This document shows positions 1-7,469 of a stretch of DNA of 53,784 nucleotides, one piece after another. The stretch lies in contig JAIPJH010000010.1 in the NCBI GenBank assembly GCA_021734245.1, forward strand, positions 1 to 53,784, read 5' to 3'. Under the pieces are notes generated by a model. That model worked only from the letters and a program-made list of their open reading frames with translations, made no database searches and was not told where the DNA came from. Source of the DNA: Candidatus Cloacimonadota bacterium (GTDB taxonomy: Bacteria; Cloacimonadota; Cloacimonadia; Cloacimonadales; TCS61). The translations under genes were made by a program, and so were the position numbers. The stretch's first letter is position 1. Each line of letters starts with the position of its first letter.

Positions 1-46
1 GTCCGTGCAATAATTCACTATCCATATTAATTTGTATCTGAGTCAT
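1..46 (-). CDS. N-terminal fragment of a probable IS256/Mutator-type transposase (runs off the window)
   Basis: A strong ribosome binding site (AAGGAGGAG) precedes an ATG whose complement is at 44-46. The visible product starts MTQIQINMDSELLHG and then leaves the window. The 15 residues resemble the start of IS256-family transposases (a short polar beta segment followed by D-x-E-L-L-x-x-L), but this is too little sequence for a firm assignment. The possible inverted repeat upstream supports the reading. Alternative: any small protein with a similar N-terminus. Confidence 0.5.
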   Translation of the reverse strand, partial: MTQIQINMDSELLHG

Positions 47-138
47 TATTCTCCTCCTTGTTTTTGTTTTGGCAAATCCAATTTACAAGGATTGAATTTT
101 GGCTCAAATTCTTTTTACACCATTTTTAGGACTCTATC
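1..138 (-). mobile_element. Probable end of an IS256-family insertion sequence
   Basis: The window starts inside a minus-strand gene whose first residues resemble the N-terminus of Mutator/IS256 transposases. About 65-90 bp upstream of its start codon, at about 112-137, lies a sequence that on the minus strand reads as GAGTCC, an A-rich spacer, then GGTGTAAA. This resembles, from memory, the terminal inverted repeats of IS256-family elements. The other end is outside the window, so target duplication and completeness cannot be judged. Confidence 0.4.
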
Positions 139-181
139 AAGCGGAAGACAAACAAGAATAAAAAAGTCATAAGGAGAAAGA

Positions 182-571
182 ATGAAAAGAAATATTGTAA
201 TATTAATACTATTGATAACCGTTTTATCTGGTTGTGCAGTTATTGGAGGAGCAAAATACAGGTATCGTAAAATTGCTGAAGGACTGCACGGAACCTGGGA
301 AGAATCCGGCGGTACAATTTATAAGATCGAAGTTATGGATGAACTGGTAAATATAATTTCCATCGTAGATAGTGACGGTGAAGCATTTGAAGTTCAAGAA
401 ACGAAATGGGAAGAAGGGATTTTAAGCTGGACGTATCTTGTTCCTTCTACCGAATATGTAGTAAATATGCATAGCACAGCCATTACAGAAGACACCATCA
501 TCTGCGATTGGCAAAATGATTATGCCGAAGGATCAGAAACACTTACAAAAATATCTGATGTAATAGAGTGA
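182..571 (+). CDS. Small lipoprotein of unknown function
   Basis: 129 residues. The N-terminus is a classic type II signal peptide: MKR, a run of Ile/Leu, then the lipobox LSGC with the acylated cysteine at residue 18. The mature part is acidic and Trp/Thr rich, and its alternating pattern suggests a small beta-sheet domain like those of many lipocalin-like lipoproteins; no family is recognised. The ATG is preceded by AAGGAGAAAG. It is monocistronic, with a strong hairpin terminator just after the stop. It is expected to be anchored in the envelope of a diderm cell. Confidence 0.8.
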   Translation: MKRNIVILILLITVLSGCAVIGGAKYRYRKIAEGLHGTWEESGGTIYKIEVMDELVNIISIVDSDGEAFEVQETKWEEGILSWTYLVPSTEYVVNMHSTAITEDTIICDWQNDYAEGSETLTKISDVIE

Positions 572-588
572 TCTGAAAAAAAATCTTT

Positions 589-630
589 AAACCTTCCAGG
601 ATTTGCAAAACCTGGAAGGTTTTTTATTTA
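589..630. terminator. Bidirectional intrinsic terminator between convergent genes
   Basis: An 11-bp perfect stem (590-600 with 611-621) encloses a 10-nt loop. It is followed by a T-run on the plus strand (to 626) and preceded by an A-run at 576-583, which becomes a T-run on the minus strand. It lies exactly between the convergent genes at 182-571 and 634-1515 and probably serves both. Confidence 0.9.
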
Positions 631-633
631 TTT

Positions 634-1515
634 TTATTTGATCAAACTGATCTTTCTGGTCTGAATATGATTTCCTACCTCTAATCTGCAATTATAAATT
701 CCACTAGAAACAGCTTTACCAGAATCATCTTTTCCGTTCCAGACAATTTGATGATCTGTTGATTGAGAGATTTGGAGATTGGAAAATCTTTTTACTATTT
801 GTCCTTTTAAATTGAAGATTGTCATCTCCGCATCTTCCGAGACACCAGTGGTTAAATTGAAAGAAATTGTCGTGGAAGGATTGAACGGATTCGGATAGTT
901 TGAAAGTGAAGTAATTGGATTCAGCACATCATCGGCAGCAGTGTCCAAAGTCACGTTCAAAAATGGCTGCAGATCTGCATTTACAGCTTCTTTGGAATTG
1001 AATTTACTGTGTCTCTGACCAGCATCAGCAATAATCACAAAACCATAATTCGGTTCATTTGCATATAACCAGTGATTTACGTAATCGGTAAGATCTATCT
1101 GAAACCAGGTGTCCTGCGTTCCTGCCGGACCTGAAAATGAAAAGGGAAAACCACTTGTATCAACGTATTGAATAAAAGTATGCTCATCCCAGCTGTCTTC
1201 GTCCCACTCTTCATTAATCCTGTAGATCATGGCAGAAGTAATTCCACCTCCACCACCGCAGGAAAAGAATCTGTGAATATTCAAAGTTGCCGATTCGATA
1301 AAAATTCCCATCAATCCGGAAACATCAAATCTCATCATGATCTGTTCTTCTTCTGTAGCTGTTTCACAATTTACATATAACTCTGCTTCCGGATGTGCTG
1401 CTCCACCAGTTATGCAGTCTGTGTACATATCATCAGAAGGTGCAATCTGTACTTCCTGACAAAATATTGAAACTGCAAAAATGGATATCATAATAGTGAT
1501 AATAAATTTCTTCAT
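634..1515 (-). CDS. Secreted DNRLRE-domain protein with C-terminal sorting (FlgD/T9SS-like) domain
   Basis: The start was moved to the ATG at 1515, which has AAAGGAGAG directly upstream; the product is 293 residues. An N-terminal signal peptide (MKKFIITIMISIFAVSIFC) is followed by a DNRLRE-type carbohydrate-associated beta domain (about residues 20-195), with the motif MMRFDVSG, a Gly-rich loop, and the WFQIDLTDYVNHWL and GFVIIAD segments. Residues 205-293 form a C-terminal module starting SNYPNPFNPSTT and ending in a basic ISLIK tail. That is the sorting domain seen in Bacteroidota, Cloacimonadota and relatives, where it directs proteins to the type IX-like export route. It probably sits on the cell surface. 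The substrate is unknown. Confidence 0.85.
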   Translation of the reverse strand: MKKFIITIMISIFAVSIFCQEVQIAPSDDMYTDCITGGAAHPEAELYVNCETATEEEQIMMRFDVSGLMGIFIESATLNIHRFFSCGGGGGITSAMIYRINEEWDEDSWDEHTFIQYVDTSGFPFSFSGPAGTQDTWFQIDLTDYVNHWLYANEPNYGFVIIADAGQRHSKFNSKEAVNADLQPFLNVTLDTAADDVLNPITSLSNYPNPFNPSTTISFNLTTGVSEDAEMTIFNLKGQIVKRFSNLQISQSTDHQIVWNGKDDSGKAVSSGIYNCRLEVGNHIQTRKISLIK

Positions 1516-1548
1516 CTTCTCTCCTTTTTTTGAAATCAAATACTTTAT

Positions 1549-2139
1549 CTAATATAATAATCCAAAGTCAAAATCCCTTCCCAGATAGCTCTGCCAGTCT
1601 GCAAAGCTGCCTTCCTGAGGATCGTTCTCGCTGTAAATGAGCCGATAATCTCCATGCTGCTGCAAGTCTATGAAAATATAAGTAAGATATTCCACAATTC
1701 TATATTTCCAGATCTCATAATCTTTTTGAGCATATTTTGTGTTCATGGAAGTGGCTCGTTTAATGATCTCGTACGGCTGCCCATGACGAATATATATCCT
1801 GCCCCGATCTGTATTCCAGCCGGATTTGAAATGAGTAAAATGAGCATTACAATATTCTATCCTCGTCTTTATCTGATCTAAAAATTCGTTTTGCTCTGTA
1901 GTAGGATCAAGATCATTGGCTTTCCAGAAAGTAGCCAGGTAACGCCATTTATCTTCCTCACTTAGTTTTTTGTAATATTTTTTCTGCTGATAGGTTAAGA
2001 AATAGCTGGCAAGCTTGTATTCATCTTTCAGATTTTCGAAAACTTTGTGATTTTCTTTGGGTTCATCAACTTCTTGTTTTTGAGCTGATAAACTAAATAA
2101 AATAGCGATTAAAAGTGCGAAAATTATTGTTTTTTTCAT
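1549..2139 (-). CDS. Exported GWxTD domain protein
   Basis: 196 residues with a cleavable signal peptide (residues 1-19, ending SLSAQ). The central motif GWNTDRGRIYIRHGQP (residues 107-122) is the hallmark of the GWxTD domain, a family of unknown function common in Bacteroidota, Cloacimonadota and related phyla. Full-length GWxTD proteins are often 400-500 residues with an N-terminal beta domain. This one is a short form holding only the helical segment around YLTYQQKKYYKKL and the GWxTD core. The start has GGAAG 8 nt upstream. It overlaps the preceding transporter gene by 4 nt (ATGA), implying translational coupling. Confidence 0.85.
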   Translation of the reverse strand: MKKTIIFALLIAILFSLSAQKQEVDEPKENHKVFENLKDEYKLASYFLTYQQKKYYKKLSEEDKWRYLATFWKANDLDPTTEQNEFLDQIKTRIEYCNAHFTHFKSGWNTDRGRIYIRHGQPYEIIKRATSMNTKYAQKDYEIWKYRIVEYLTYIFIDLQQHGDYRLIYSENDPQEGSFADWQSYLGRDFDFGLLY

Positions 2140-3053
2140 CGAATTTTCTTCCTTTTATAACTTATTTCAACAACTGCCAGGATCATGATTATTGCGCTGA
2201 TCCACTGCACAAGTGATAATTTGTGATCATTTATCAAATAGTCAAACAGTATTGCAGAAATGGGAAAAAACAATTCACAAATAGTCGAAACCATTGCTTT
2301 CACTTTATTCAATCCGAAATAGAAGAGAAAGATCGCTCCTGAACCGGTAGTTACAGCGATAATCAGGAAATACATAAGATGATCTGTTGTTATATTTTGG
2401 AATTCGCCAATAGCTCCGGTGAGAAGAACATAAATGAACATTATAATCGCAGTAAATCCAAAACGATAGAAATTAGTTGTGTAATAGGGAAATTTATTAA
2501 GAGCTTTCTTGCCAAAAACAGTAGCACTTCCAAAAGAAAAAGCCGCAATTACAGCCCAGATAGATGCTTGAATAAGATCAGCATCTTCAATCGCATGAGG
2601 AAGGTGAAAACCAAAAGTAAGTGTATAGCTTGCTCCAATAGCAATAACAGCCCATAAAACAAAATTCTTCTCAATCTTTTCTTTCAGGAAAATAGCAGCT
2701 AAAATGATGGCAAATATGGGTTGAAGTTTTTGCAGTAGTACTACCACCGAAAGATGCTGGAAATGTACCAGGAAAAGTGCTTTAACAATTGCCAGAGTTC
2801 CCAGGGCACCTCCAAAAAAGGATAATGCCAGTAAAGTAGCCAGATCTGTTTTCGTAAACGTTTTGATCTTTTTATATTCTTTGAACAGGAATGTATTCAT
2901 CAGAACAAATGGCACCAGATGCAGCATAAATACCACGAATCCTACATTTAAGCTGAACAATCTTGGAGTGAGTACAACTCCATCAAATCCCCACATAATT
3001 GCAGCCAGGATGATGGCTGTGGCTCCGATATATCTTTTTTTATTTTCGTTCAT
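2136..3053 (-). CDS. EamA/DMT-superfamily transporter, two-domain
   Basis: 305 residues with about ten hydrophobic segments arranged as two EamA repeats (about residues 10-145 and 160-298), the normal length for drug/metabolite transporters of the inner membrane. The end of the first repeat carries the usual VVLLQKLQPIFAIILAAIFL pattern, followed by KEKI. The substrate cannot be read from the sequence; relatives export amino acids, nucleotides or drugs. The C-terminal ISYKRKKIR tail is cytoplasmic and basic. The ATG has AAAGGAAAAA upstream. It is co-directional with the GWxTD gene (4-nt overlap) and with the single-domain EamA gene, from which it is separated by a REP-type palindrome. Confidence 0.9.
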   Translation of the reverse strand: MNENKKRYIGATAIILAAIMWGFDGVVLTPRLFSLNVGFVVFMLHLVPFVLMNTFLFKEYKKIKTFTKTDLATLLALSFFGGALGTLAIVKALFLVHFQHLSVVVLLQKLQPIFAIILAAIFLKEKIEKNFVLWAVIAIGASYTLTFGFHLPHAIEDADLIQASIWAVIAAFSFGSATVFGKKALNKFPYYTTNFYRFGFTAIIMFIYVLLTGAIGEFQNITTDHLMYFLIIAVTTGSGAIFLFYFGLNKVKAMVSTICELFFPISAILFDYLINDHKLSLVQWISAIIMILAVVEISYKRKKIR

Positions 3054-3070
3054 ATTTTTCCTTTATCATC

Positions 3071-3160
3071 GAACTTGCCTGAAAGCGAAGTCTTCAGGTA
3101 AGGACGGATGATCATTTATCAATTGTCCTTAACCCACACTTCGTTTTGGGTCAATTCCAG
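3071..3160 (+). repeat. REP-doublet palindrome, copy A (divergent)
   Basis: Two hairpins in inverted orientation: stem CCTGAA/TTCAGG near the left end and stem ACCCA/TGGGT near the right end. The outer flanks are GAACTTG and CAATTC, and the inner flanks are TAAGGA and TCCTTA. Compared with copies C-F both inner flanks changed together (TAAGAA became TAAGGA), and the first stem has a compensated base-pair swap. It lies between two EamA genes. Confidence 0.85.
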
Positions 3161-3164
3161 TTTA

Positions 3165-3587
3165 CTATATCGTTAAAATCACAATTCCGCCAACCGTCAT
3201 CAGCATGCCGATAATATTCTTGGTGGTAATCGGTTCGCCGCCCAGCAAAATTCCCATCAAAGCACCAAACAAGGGTGAAGTAAACGCGATCGGCATCACT
3301 TTGCTCAGCGGTGCTCCTTTGATCGCCATGTAAAAACAGAGCATTCCAACAGAACCTGCAACCACGCCGCCACCGATGATCATGTAAGTAAGAGCTTTTC
3401 CACCGGCATGAGCTACAGTTTTCCAATGTGGATAACTGGCAATTGAAAGCACAATAAGTGCAATAAACGTTCTGATCGTAATTCCCATCTGCGGAGACAG
3501 TTTTCCCAGATGTAAACCTTTCTTTTCGAAATAACCGCCAACTCCCCAGGCTATTGCCGTGAGCAGCGCAAATAATTGTGGCTTCAT
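3165..3587 (-). CDS. Single-domain EamA-family membrane protein
   Basis: 140 residues with about five transmembrane helices, equal to one EamA repeat. The N-terminal MKPQLFALLTAIAWGVGGYFEKKGL and C-terminal LLGGEPITTKNIIGM segments are typical of single-repeat EamA transporters, which act as dimers in the inner membrane. The start has a weak AAGGGAAAAAT site. It ends only 4 bp from REP copy A and begins close to copy B, so it is bracketed by two repeats and could have been moved or duplicated with them. A longer overlapping frame (3151-3621) has no family features and is not a gene. Confidence 0.85.
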   Translation of the reverse strand: MKPQLFALLTAIAWGVGGYFEKKGLHLGKLSPQMGITIRTFIALIVLSIASYPHWKTVAHAGGKALTYMIIGGGVVAGSVGMLCFYMAIKGAPLSKVMPIAFTSPLFGALMGILLGGEPITTKNIIGMLMTVGGIVILTI

Positions 3588-3605
3588 ATTTTTCCCTTTT
3601 TTCGT

Positions 3606-3692
3606 AATTGCCTGAATGCACAGGCTTCAGGTAAGAACAGATAAATATTTATAGTTGTTCTTAACCCAAACTTTCTATTGGGTCAAGACCAG
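3606..3692 (+). repeat. REP-doublet palindrome, copy B (overlaps the end of a gene)
   Basis: Stem CCTGAA/TTCAGG, inner flanks TAAGAAC/GTTCTTA, second stem ACCCAA/TTGGGT, right flank CAAGAC. Its right half, 3661-3692, encodes the last nine or so residues and the stop codon of the dehydrogenase gene on the opposite strand. Confidence 0.85.
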
Positions 3693-4818
3693 CTTCAGTC
3701 CTGCTAACTTTATATTTTATTCCTCTCTCTTCCTGATATTTCAACATTTTTTCCAGGCAGCCTGTTTCTGCTCCGACGAATTCGGGTGGATTTATCCCAA
3801 CTTTCTTAAAATCTCCATTCAAAATCAGATCAACCGCCGCTGTAGCAGAATAGCCTGTCGTTCTGGCCATAGATGAAATGCCGGTTTCTTCATCATATCT
3901 ATCCAAAAGATCATATTGATAGCAAACTCTCTTTTCCTGTTCTTTTCCGGCAATAATTATTTTCATCACAGTAAATTCCGGTTCATCTTTTTCCAGTTTC
4001 CACTGCTTGAAAAGCAGCTTTGCTGTCAGCTCGATCGGCTTGATCTTCCTGCCTTTTACTTCTATCTCATCTTCAGCAAAGAAACCGCTTTCACGCAGCA
4101 TTTTCATGTAATCGATATGACCGGGAAAACGCATGGTTTTTTCGATCATATTAGGAATTTTCATGGTGAAAAGCAGGGATCGCAGACCATCTGTATTGAA
4201 AGCTTCCAAAGTTCCGATCTCAGCGAATTCCATAAATTCTGGTTCGGAAAGAGCAGGCTTTGTAACCAATTTTCCATCTCTGATATATCTTGCCGGTCGC
4301 GTATACTCTTCTATCACATCGATGGGAGAGAACGGCGCTTTATATTGAAAGGGTAAGGTTCTTTTTTGCGGCAAGCCACCTACGTAACATTCATAACTTT
4401 CCACCTGCATCATGGCATTGTGATGTCCCAGGATCACATTTCCCATGCCGGGTGCTACCCCGCAATCCACGATTGCTATCAAATTCTTCGATTTTGCCTG
4501 CTCATCCAGTTCAAAACAATCTTCCGGAAAGAAAGAAATATCAACGATGTTTTTGCCGGATTCGATCACGGTTTTCGTGGTTTGAAATCCCATGAAACCC
4601 GGAACAGCATTTACCACCAGATCAGCTTTAGTTATAGCTTTTAGAATATTTTCAGCTTTGGAAAGATCGAGTTTTTCAATTGAAATGTTGTTTCTTCCAG
4701 CAACTGATTTGAGATTTTCTTTGCTTACATCAACCGAAAGAACTTTGTGCTTTTTTGCCAGATCCAGAGCAATTGCACTTCCCACCATACCACAACCAAG
4801 AACTGTGATTTTTGCCAT
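3661..4818 (-). CDS. Saccharopine dehydrogenase-family oxidoreductase (possible lysine 6-dehydrogenase)
   Basis: 385 residues. The N-terminal Rossmann fold opens with the dinucleotide-binding motif GCGMVGSA (residues 8-15), followed by VVNAVPGF and DCGVAPGMGN. The C-terminal half matches the saccharopine dehydrogenase C domain (ECYVGGLPQ, FNTDGLRSLL, KTMRFPGHIDYMKML). Length and layout match NAD(P)-dependent lysine dehydrogenases and related carboxynorspermidine/saccharopine dehydrogenases; the exact substrate is not determinable. The start is adjacent to a weak CAGGAGAAAC site. The last residues (GLDPIESLG) and the stop codon are supplied by REP copy B, so the native C-terminus was probably replaced when that element inserted. 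Confidence 0.85.
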   Translation of the reverse strand: MAKITVLGCGMVGSAIALDLAKKHKVLSVDVSKENLKSVAGRNNISIEKLDLSKAENILKAITKADLVVNAVPGFMGFQTTKTVIESGKNIVDISFFPEDCFELDEQAKSKNLIAIVDCGVAPGMGNVILGHHNAMMQVESYECYVGGLPQKRTLPFQYKAPFSPIDVIEEYTRPARYIRDGKLVTKPALSEPEFMEFAEIGTLEAFNTDGLRSLLFTMKIPNMIEKTMRFPGHIDYMKMLRESGFFAEDEIEVKGRKIKPIELTAKLLFKQWKLEKDEPEFTVMKIIIAGKEQEKRVCYQYDLLDRYDEETGISSMARTTGYSATAAVDLILNGDFKKVGINPPEFVGAETGCLEKMLKYQEERGIKYKVSRTEAGLDPIESLG

Positions 4819-4835
4819 CTGTTTCTCCTGAAATT

Positions 4836-5048
4836 TTATCTTATTTTACTACCGTGCCAGCGCAACATCAAAAACATGAGCATTACAGGAAGGAACGTTC
4901 CAATTACCGAAATCAATCCTACAAAAGCAAATTTGAAGATCAAAGCTACGGCAATTAGAATTATTTTCCATTTTAATACAATCTCATCATTTGTAACAAA
5001 TTTTACCAAAATAAATAAAGCTGCTGCTGATGCTGCTATACCAACCAA
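4836..5048 (-). CDS. Small integral membrane protein, unknown function
   Basis: 70 residues, with about two to three hydrophobic segments and a short basic tail (RWHGSKIR). The start codon is TTG. It is supported by a perfect GGAGG placed 5 nt upstream, which makes the gene believable despite its size. It lies just upstream of, and in the same direction as, the saccharopine-dehydrogenase-like gene, 17 nt away, so the two are probably cotranscribed. No family is recognised. Confidence 0.65.
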   Translation of the reverse strand: MVGIAASAAALFILVKFVTNDEIVLKWKIILIAVALIFKFAFVGLISVIGTFLPVMLMFLMLRWHGSKIR

Positions 5049-5200
5049 TATTACCTCCGAAAATTATTCAAGTTGAAAGTTCAATTTGATGCTTGGAAAG
5101 TCAAATAAAAATATTTATCCAAAATACACAATTAAAACAAATGATAGGTTTCGTAGGAATGAGGTTATTGTTAAACGTTTTCTTGTTAACTACTGATATT

Positions 5201-5237
5201 AACTTTGCGAAGATCAAGAAAAGCAAGAAGTTCGAAA
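5201..5237 (+). repeat. Short dispersed repeat (GCGAAGATCAAGAAAAGC type)
   Basis: A 35-nt unit found again at 5571-5605 (nearly identical) and, more diverged, at 8539-8575. It appears at the junctions of the larger repeat blocks and is part of a mosaic rather than a gene. Confidence 0.7.
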
Positions 5238-5274
5238 AGATGAAACTTGGTAAAAACCCTCAGCCTCCGCAAGC

Positions 5275-5387
5275 GGAGACAGCTCCCTAACCAGGGAGCG
5301 AATTAGGAAATCTGAAAGAACAAAACCTCGCGAAGATCGAGAAAAAAGGTTTCGTGTAATTCGGTGAAAATCGGTGGCAAAATAAAG
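5275..5387 (+). repeat. Dispersed intergenic repeat type 3, copy 1
   Basis: About 110 bp, starting GGAGACAGCTCCCTAACC and ending in GTGGCAAAATAAA. A second copy lies at 8428-8539. It carries the hairpin GCTCCCT/AGGGAGC. Directly before it, CTCCGC/GCGGAG forms another perfect hairpin. Confidence 0.8.
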
Positions 5388-5390
5388 AAA

Positions 5391-5571
5391 ATTCTTAAAT
5401 TTGACTATCACCGTGGTAGAGCCAAGGTGTATTTCGCTAAATTTATTTCAGCAAGCTGAAAATCGAATTTTCATTATTTACCCCTCTCCGGCAACTGCCG
5501 GATCTCCCCTCAAACAGGGGAGAAAATTTGGAAAACCCCGATGTAGAGCAGCGAGGAATTCTTTCGATTAA
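5391..5571 (+). repeat. Dispersed intergenic repeat type 2, copy 1
   Basis: 181 bp, from ATTCTTAAATTTGACTATC to TTCTTTCGATTAAA. It is almost identical over its length to 27763-27944, and its first 120 bp recur inverted at 48270-48391. It contains the perfect hairpin TTTCAGC-AA-GCTGAAA and, at 5481-5522, a double hairpin of the CCCCTCT...AGGGGAG type. Confidence 0.9.
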
Positions 5572-5632
5572 ACTTTGCGAAGATCAAGAAAAGCAAGAAG
5601 TTCGACAACGTCTGGTAGTTGAAAGAATATCA

Positions 5633-5729
5633 GCATCTTGCAGATGCACTCTTCGAAGGGTATTTTTGCACGATCTGAGAGATCGTGATACAGAGAGTTT
5701 TCTCGTTACAAAGCTCTGGTTTTGTAACG
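5633..5729. other. Run of three perfect short hairpins
   Basis: Within 97 bp lie three perfect stem-loops: GCATCT/AGATGC (5633-5647), CACGATCT/AGATCGTG (5669-5687) and CGTTACAAA/TTTGTAACG (5704-5729). No convincing reading frame covers them, although a short weak one exists. They may be decayed REP-like units or a structured RNA. Confidence 0.5.
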
Positions 5730-5789
5730 TACGATTTCCGCAACTCCAGCTGCCATTTACATATAATTTATGCTATAAAACGTGAGTAA

Positions 5790-5844
5790 AACCTTGAAAA
5801 GGTCTAATTGCCAGATTTTCTCCGAATGTAACCTTTTCAAGGTT
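5790..5844 (-). terminator. Long-stem hairpin, possible terminator of the M42 peptidase gene
   Basis: A 14-bp stem (5790-5803 with 5831-5844) and a 27-nt loop, 15 bp beyond the peptidase stop. Read on the minus strand it is followed only by TTTTA, so termination may be weak. It could also be a repeat-derived palindrome. Confidence 0.5.
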
Positions 5845-5859
5845 CTGCTAATTTATTAT

Positions 5860-6888
5860 TTATTTCTTCAAATATAATACCAGCAATTTCAAGGTGTTTT
5901 CCAGACCTTCTTTATGCGTTCTTTCATAACCGTGTGAAGCAGAAACTCCCGGGCCGATGAGAGCATGTTTTATATCAAAACCAGCTCGCAATGTTGCTTC
6001 TACATCTGAGCCGTAAAACGGATAAATATCAACAGCATATTGCAGTTTATTTTCCTTTGCCAGTTGAATAAGTTTGGTTGTTACATCATAATCGTAAGGC
6101 CCGCCGGAATCTTTGGCACAAATGGAAACTTTGTGTTCATCTGTTTCCAGATCGTCGCCAACCGCTCCCATATCAACTGAGATCATTTCTTCCACATTAA
6201 CCGGAATACCGGAAGATCCACCATGACCAACTTCTTCGTAAGTAGTGAAAAGCAGATAGACTTTTCGGGAAAGTTCGATCTTTTTATCGGCAACCATTTG
6301 GGCAAATGCCAACAATGTTCCTGCACTGGCTTTGTCATCCAGGTGACGACTTTTAATGAATCCATTTTTTGTAACGATTGTTCGAGGATTCAGTGAAATA
6401 AAATCACCGGTTGAAATTCCCAGTTTCTTCACATCTTCTGCTGAATCTACTTTTTCATCGATCACCACTTCCAGGGTTTTATCATCACGTTTTGCTTTTG
6501 CCAATTCTGCATTCACATGAGCTGCAGGTTCACACATCTGAAAAGTACCGGTAAATTCTTTTCCATCCCTGTTATGGATAATGCAGTTTTCTGCTTCTAC
6601 GTTATTTCCCGGGTAGCCGCCGATCTTGGTAAAACGCAACCTTCCATTACTTTTTATGGCTCGCACCATTGCTCCCAAAGTGTCTACATGAGCTGCCAAA
6701 ACAACTGCTTCACCTTTTCCACCCAGATCTACGATCACCGATTTTTTGCGGGAATATTGCGGTTCAAATCCCATTTTCTTAAGCTCATTAATTAAATATT
6801 CTGTAGCTTTGATCGTGAAACCACTGGGGCTGGGAATGCGACATAAAGTTTCGGTTTGCTTTACTGCCAGATTAACATATTTCTTCAT
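5860..6888 (-). CDS. M42-family metallo-aminopeptidase
   Basis: 342 residues, the usual length for M42 (glutamyl/leucyl aminopeptidase, tetrahedral aminopeptidase) enzymes. The dinuclear-metal and catalytic motifs are all present: AAHVDT (His67, Asp69), SRHLDDKAS, the catalytic TYEEVGHGG, VDMGAVGDD, and SASHGYERTH near the C-terminus. It would be cytoplasmic and degrade peptides, in keeping with an amino-acid-using anaerobe. The start has GGAG 5 nt upstream. The next upstream gene, a secreted GyrI-like protein, ends 14 nt before it, so the two may share a transcript. Confidence 0.95.
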   Translation of the reverse strand: MKKYVNLAVKQTETLCRIPSPSGFTIKATEYLINELKKMGFEPQYSRKKSVIVDLGGKGEAVVLAAHVDTLGAMVRAIKSNGRLRFTKIGGYPGNNVEAENCIIHNRDGKEFTGTFQMCEPAAHVNAELAKAKRDDKTLEVVIDEKVDSAEDVKKLGISTGDFISLNPRTIVTKNGFIKSRHLDDKASAGTLLAFAQMVADKKIELSRKVYLLFTTYEEVGHGGSSGIPVNVEEMISVDMGAVGDDLETDEHKVSICAKDSGGPYDYDVTTKLIQLAKENKLQYAVDIYPFYGSDVEATLRAGFDIKHALIGPGVSASHGYERTHKEGLENTLKLLVLYLKK

Positions 6889-6902
6889 CTCTTCTCCAAT
6901 TA

Positions 6903-7469
6903 TTATTCATTTTCTACAAGTGGAACATAAATATACATTTTGGAATCATCGCTATCCATTTCAAATTCTTCACCATACCATTCCATATCAACTTTGTTTG
7001 TATCGTATTCGTAACCGGATTCCGGCAGCCATTCCATAAAAATATAATCGTAGATTTTACCAAGATTTTCCAATTTTCCCTTATAAGTAAATTTTGCATA
7101 CAACCCTTCTGGCACACTTTTCCAACAAATTCCTTCAGGAAGTTTCTTCACCTTTTTTACAGGATAACCAACCAAATGAAAATAATGATATTCCATCTTC
7201 TCAGGATCTTCGCTGATAACATTGGAACCATAAGATATTCCCACGCCAACATTTTCAAATTTCTGGTATTCAACTTCCTCGGCTCGTTCCATGAATCTTT
7301 CCCATAAATTGCCGATAAGATTAAGATTATTGCTCATGTAGGATTGTATTCCTACCACTTTCATTTCATCCAAATTTACAAATTCAGGAGTCCATTCTTC
7401 GGTTTTTGTTTCTTCGGCAAAACATAGAAAAATTGATAAAATAAATAATATGGAAATAGTTCTTTTCAT
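6903..7469 (-). CDS. Exported GyrI-like (AraC effector-binding-like) small-molecule binding protein
   Basis: 188 residues. Residues 1-18 form a signal peptide (MKRTISILFILSIFLCFA). The mature part matches the GyrI-like/AraC effector-binding fold: VVGIQSYMSN at the first strand, GVGISYGS, the YHYFHLVGYPVKKVKKLPEG segment, then a Lys/Phe-rich strand and the terminal IYVPLVENE that closes the SHS2 barrel. Most family members are cytoplasmic and attached to a regulator domain; here the domain is alone and exported. Ligand unknown. The start has GGAGGAGAG. Confidence 0.8.
   Translation of the reverse strand: MKRTISILFILSIFLCFAEETKTEEWTPEFVNLDEMKVVGIQSYMSNNLNLIGNLWERFMERAEEVEYQKFENVGVGISYGSNVISEDPEKMEYHYFHLVGYPVKKVKKLPEGICWKSVPEGLYAKFTYKGKLENLGKIYDYIFMEWLPESGYEYDTNKVDMEWYGEEFEMDSDDSKMYIYVPLVENE

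Noticed and set aside
3071-3160. The cloverleaf-like fold of the REP doublet as a tRNA gene
   Set aside because: It has no T-loop GTTCRANNC, no D-loop signature and no plausible anticodon arm; the fold follows from two inverted REPs.
3151-3621. A 156-codon minus-strand frame overlapping the single-domain EamA gene
   Set aside because: It is a shifted frame of the EamA gene plus flanking repeat; the EamA frame has the proper membrane pattern.
5093-5785. Short open frames on both strands in the repeat-rich gap
   Set aside because: They follow the repeats and hairpins, have no ribosome binding site, and no protein pattern is seen.
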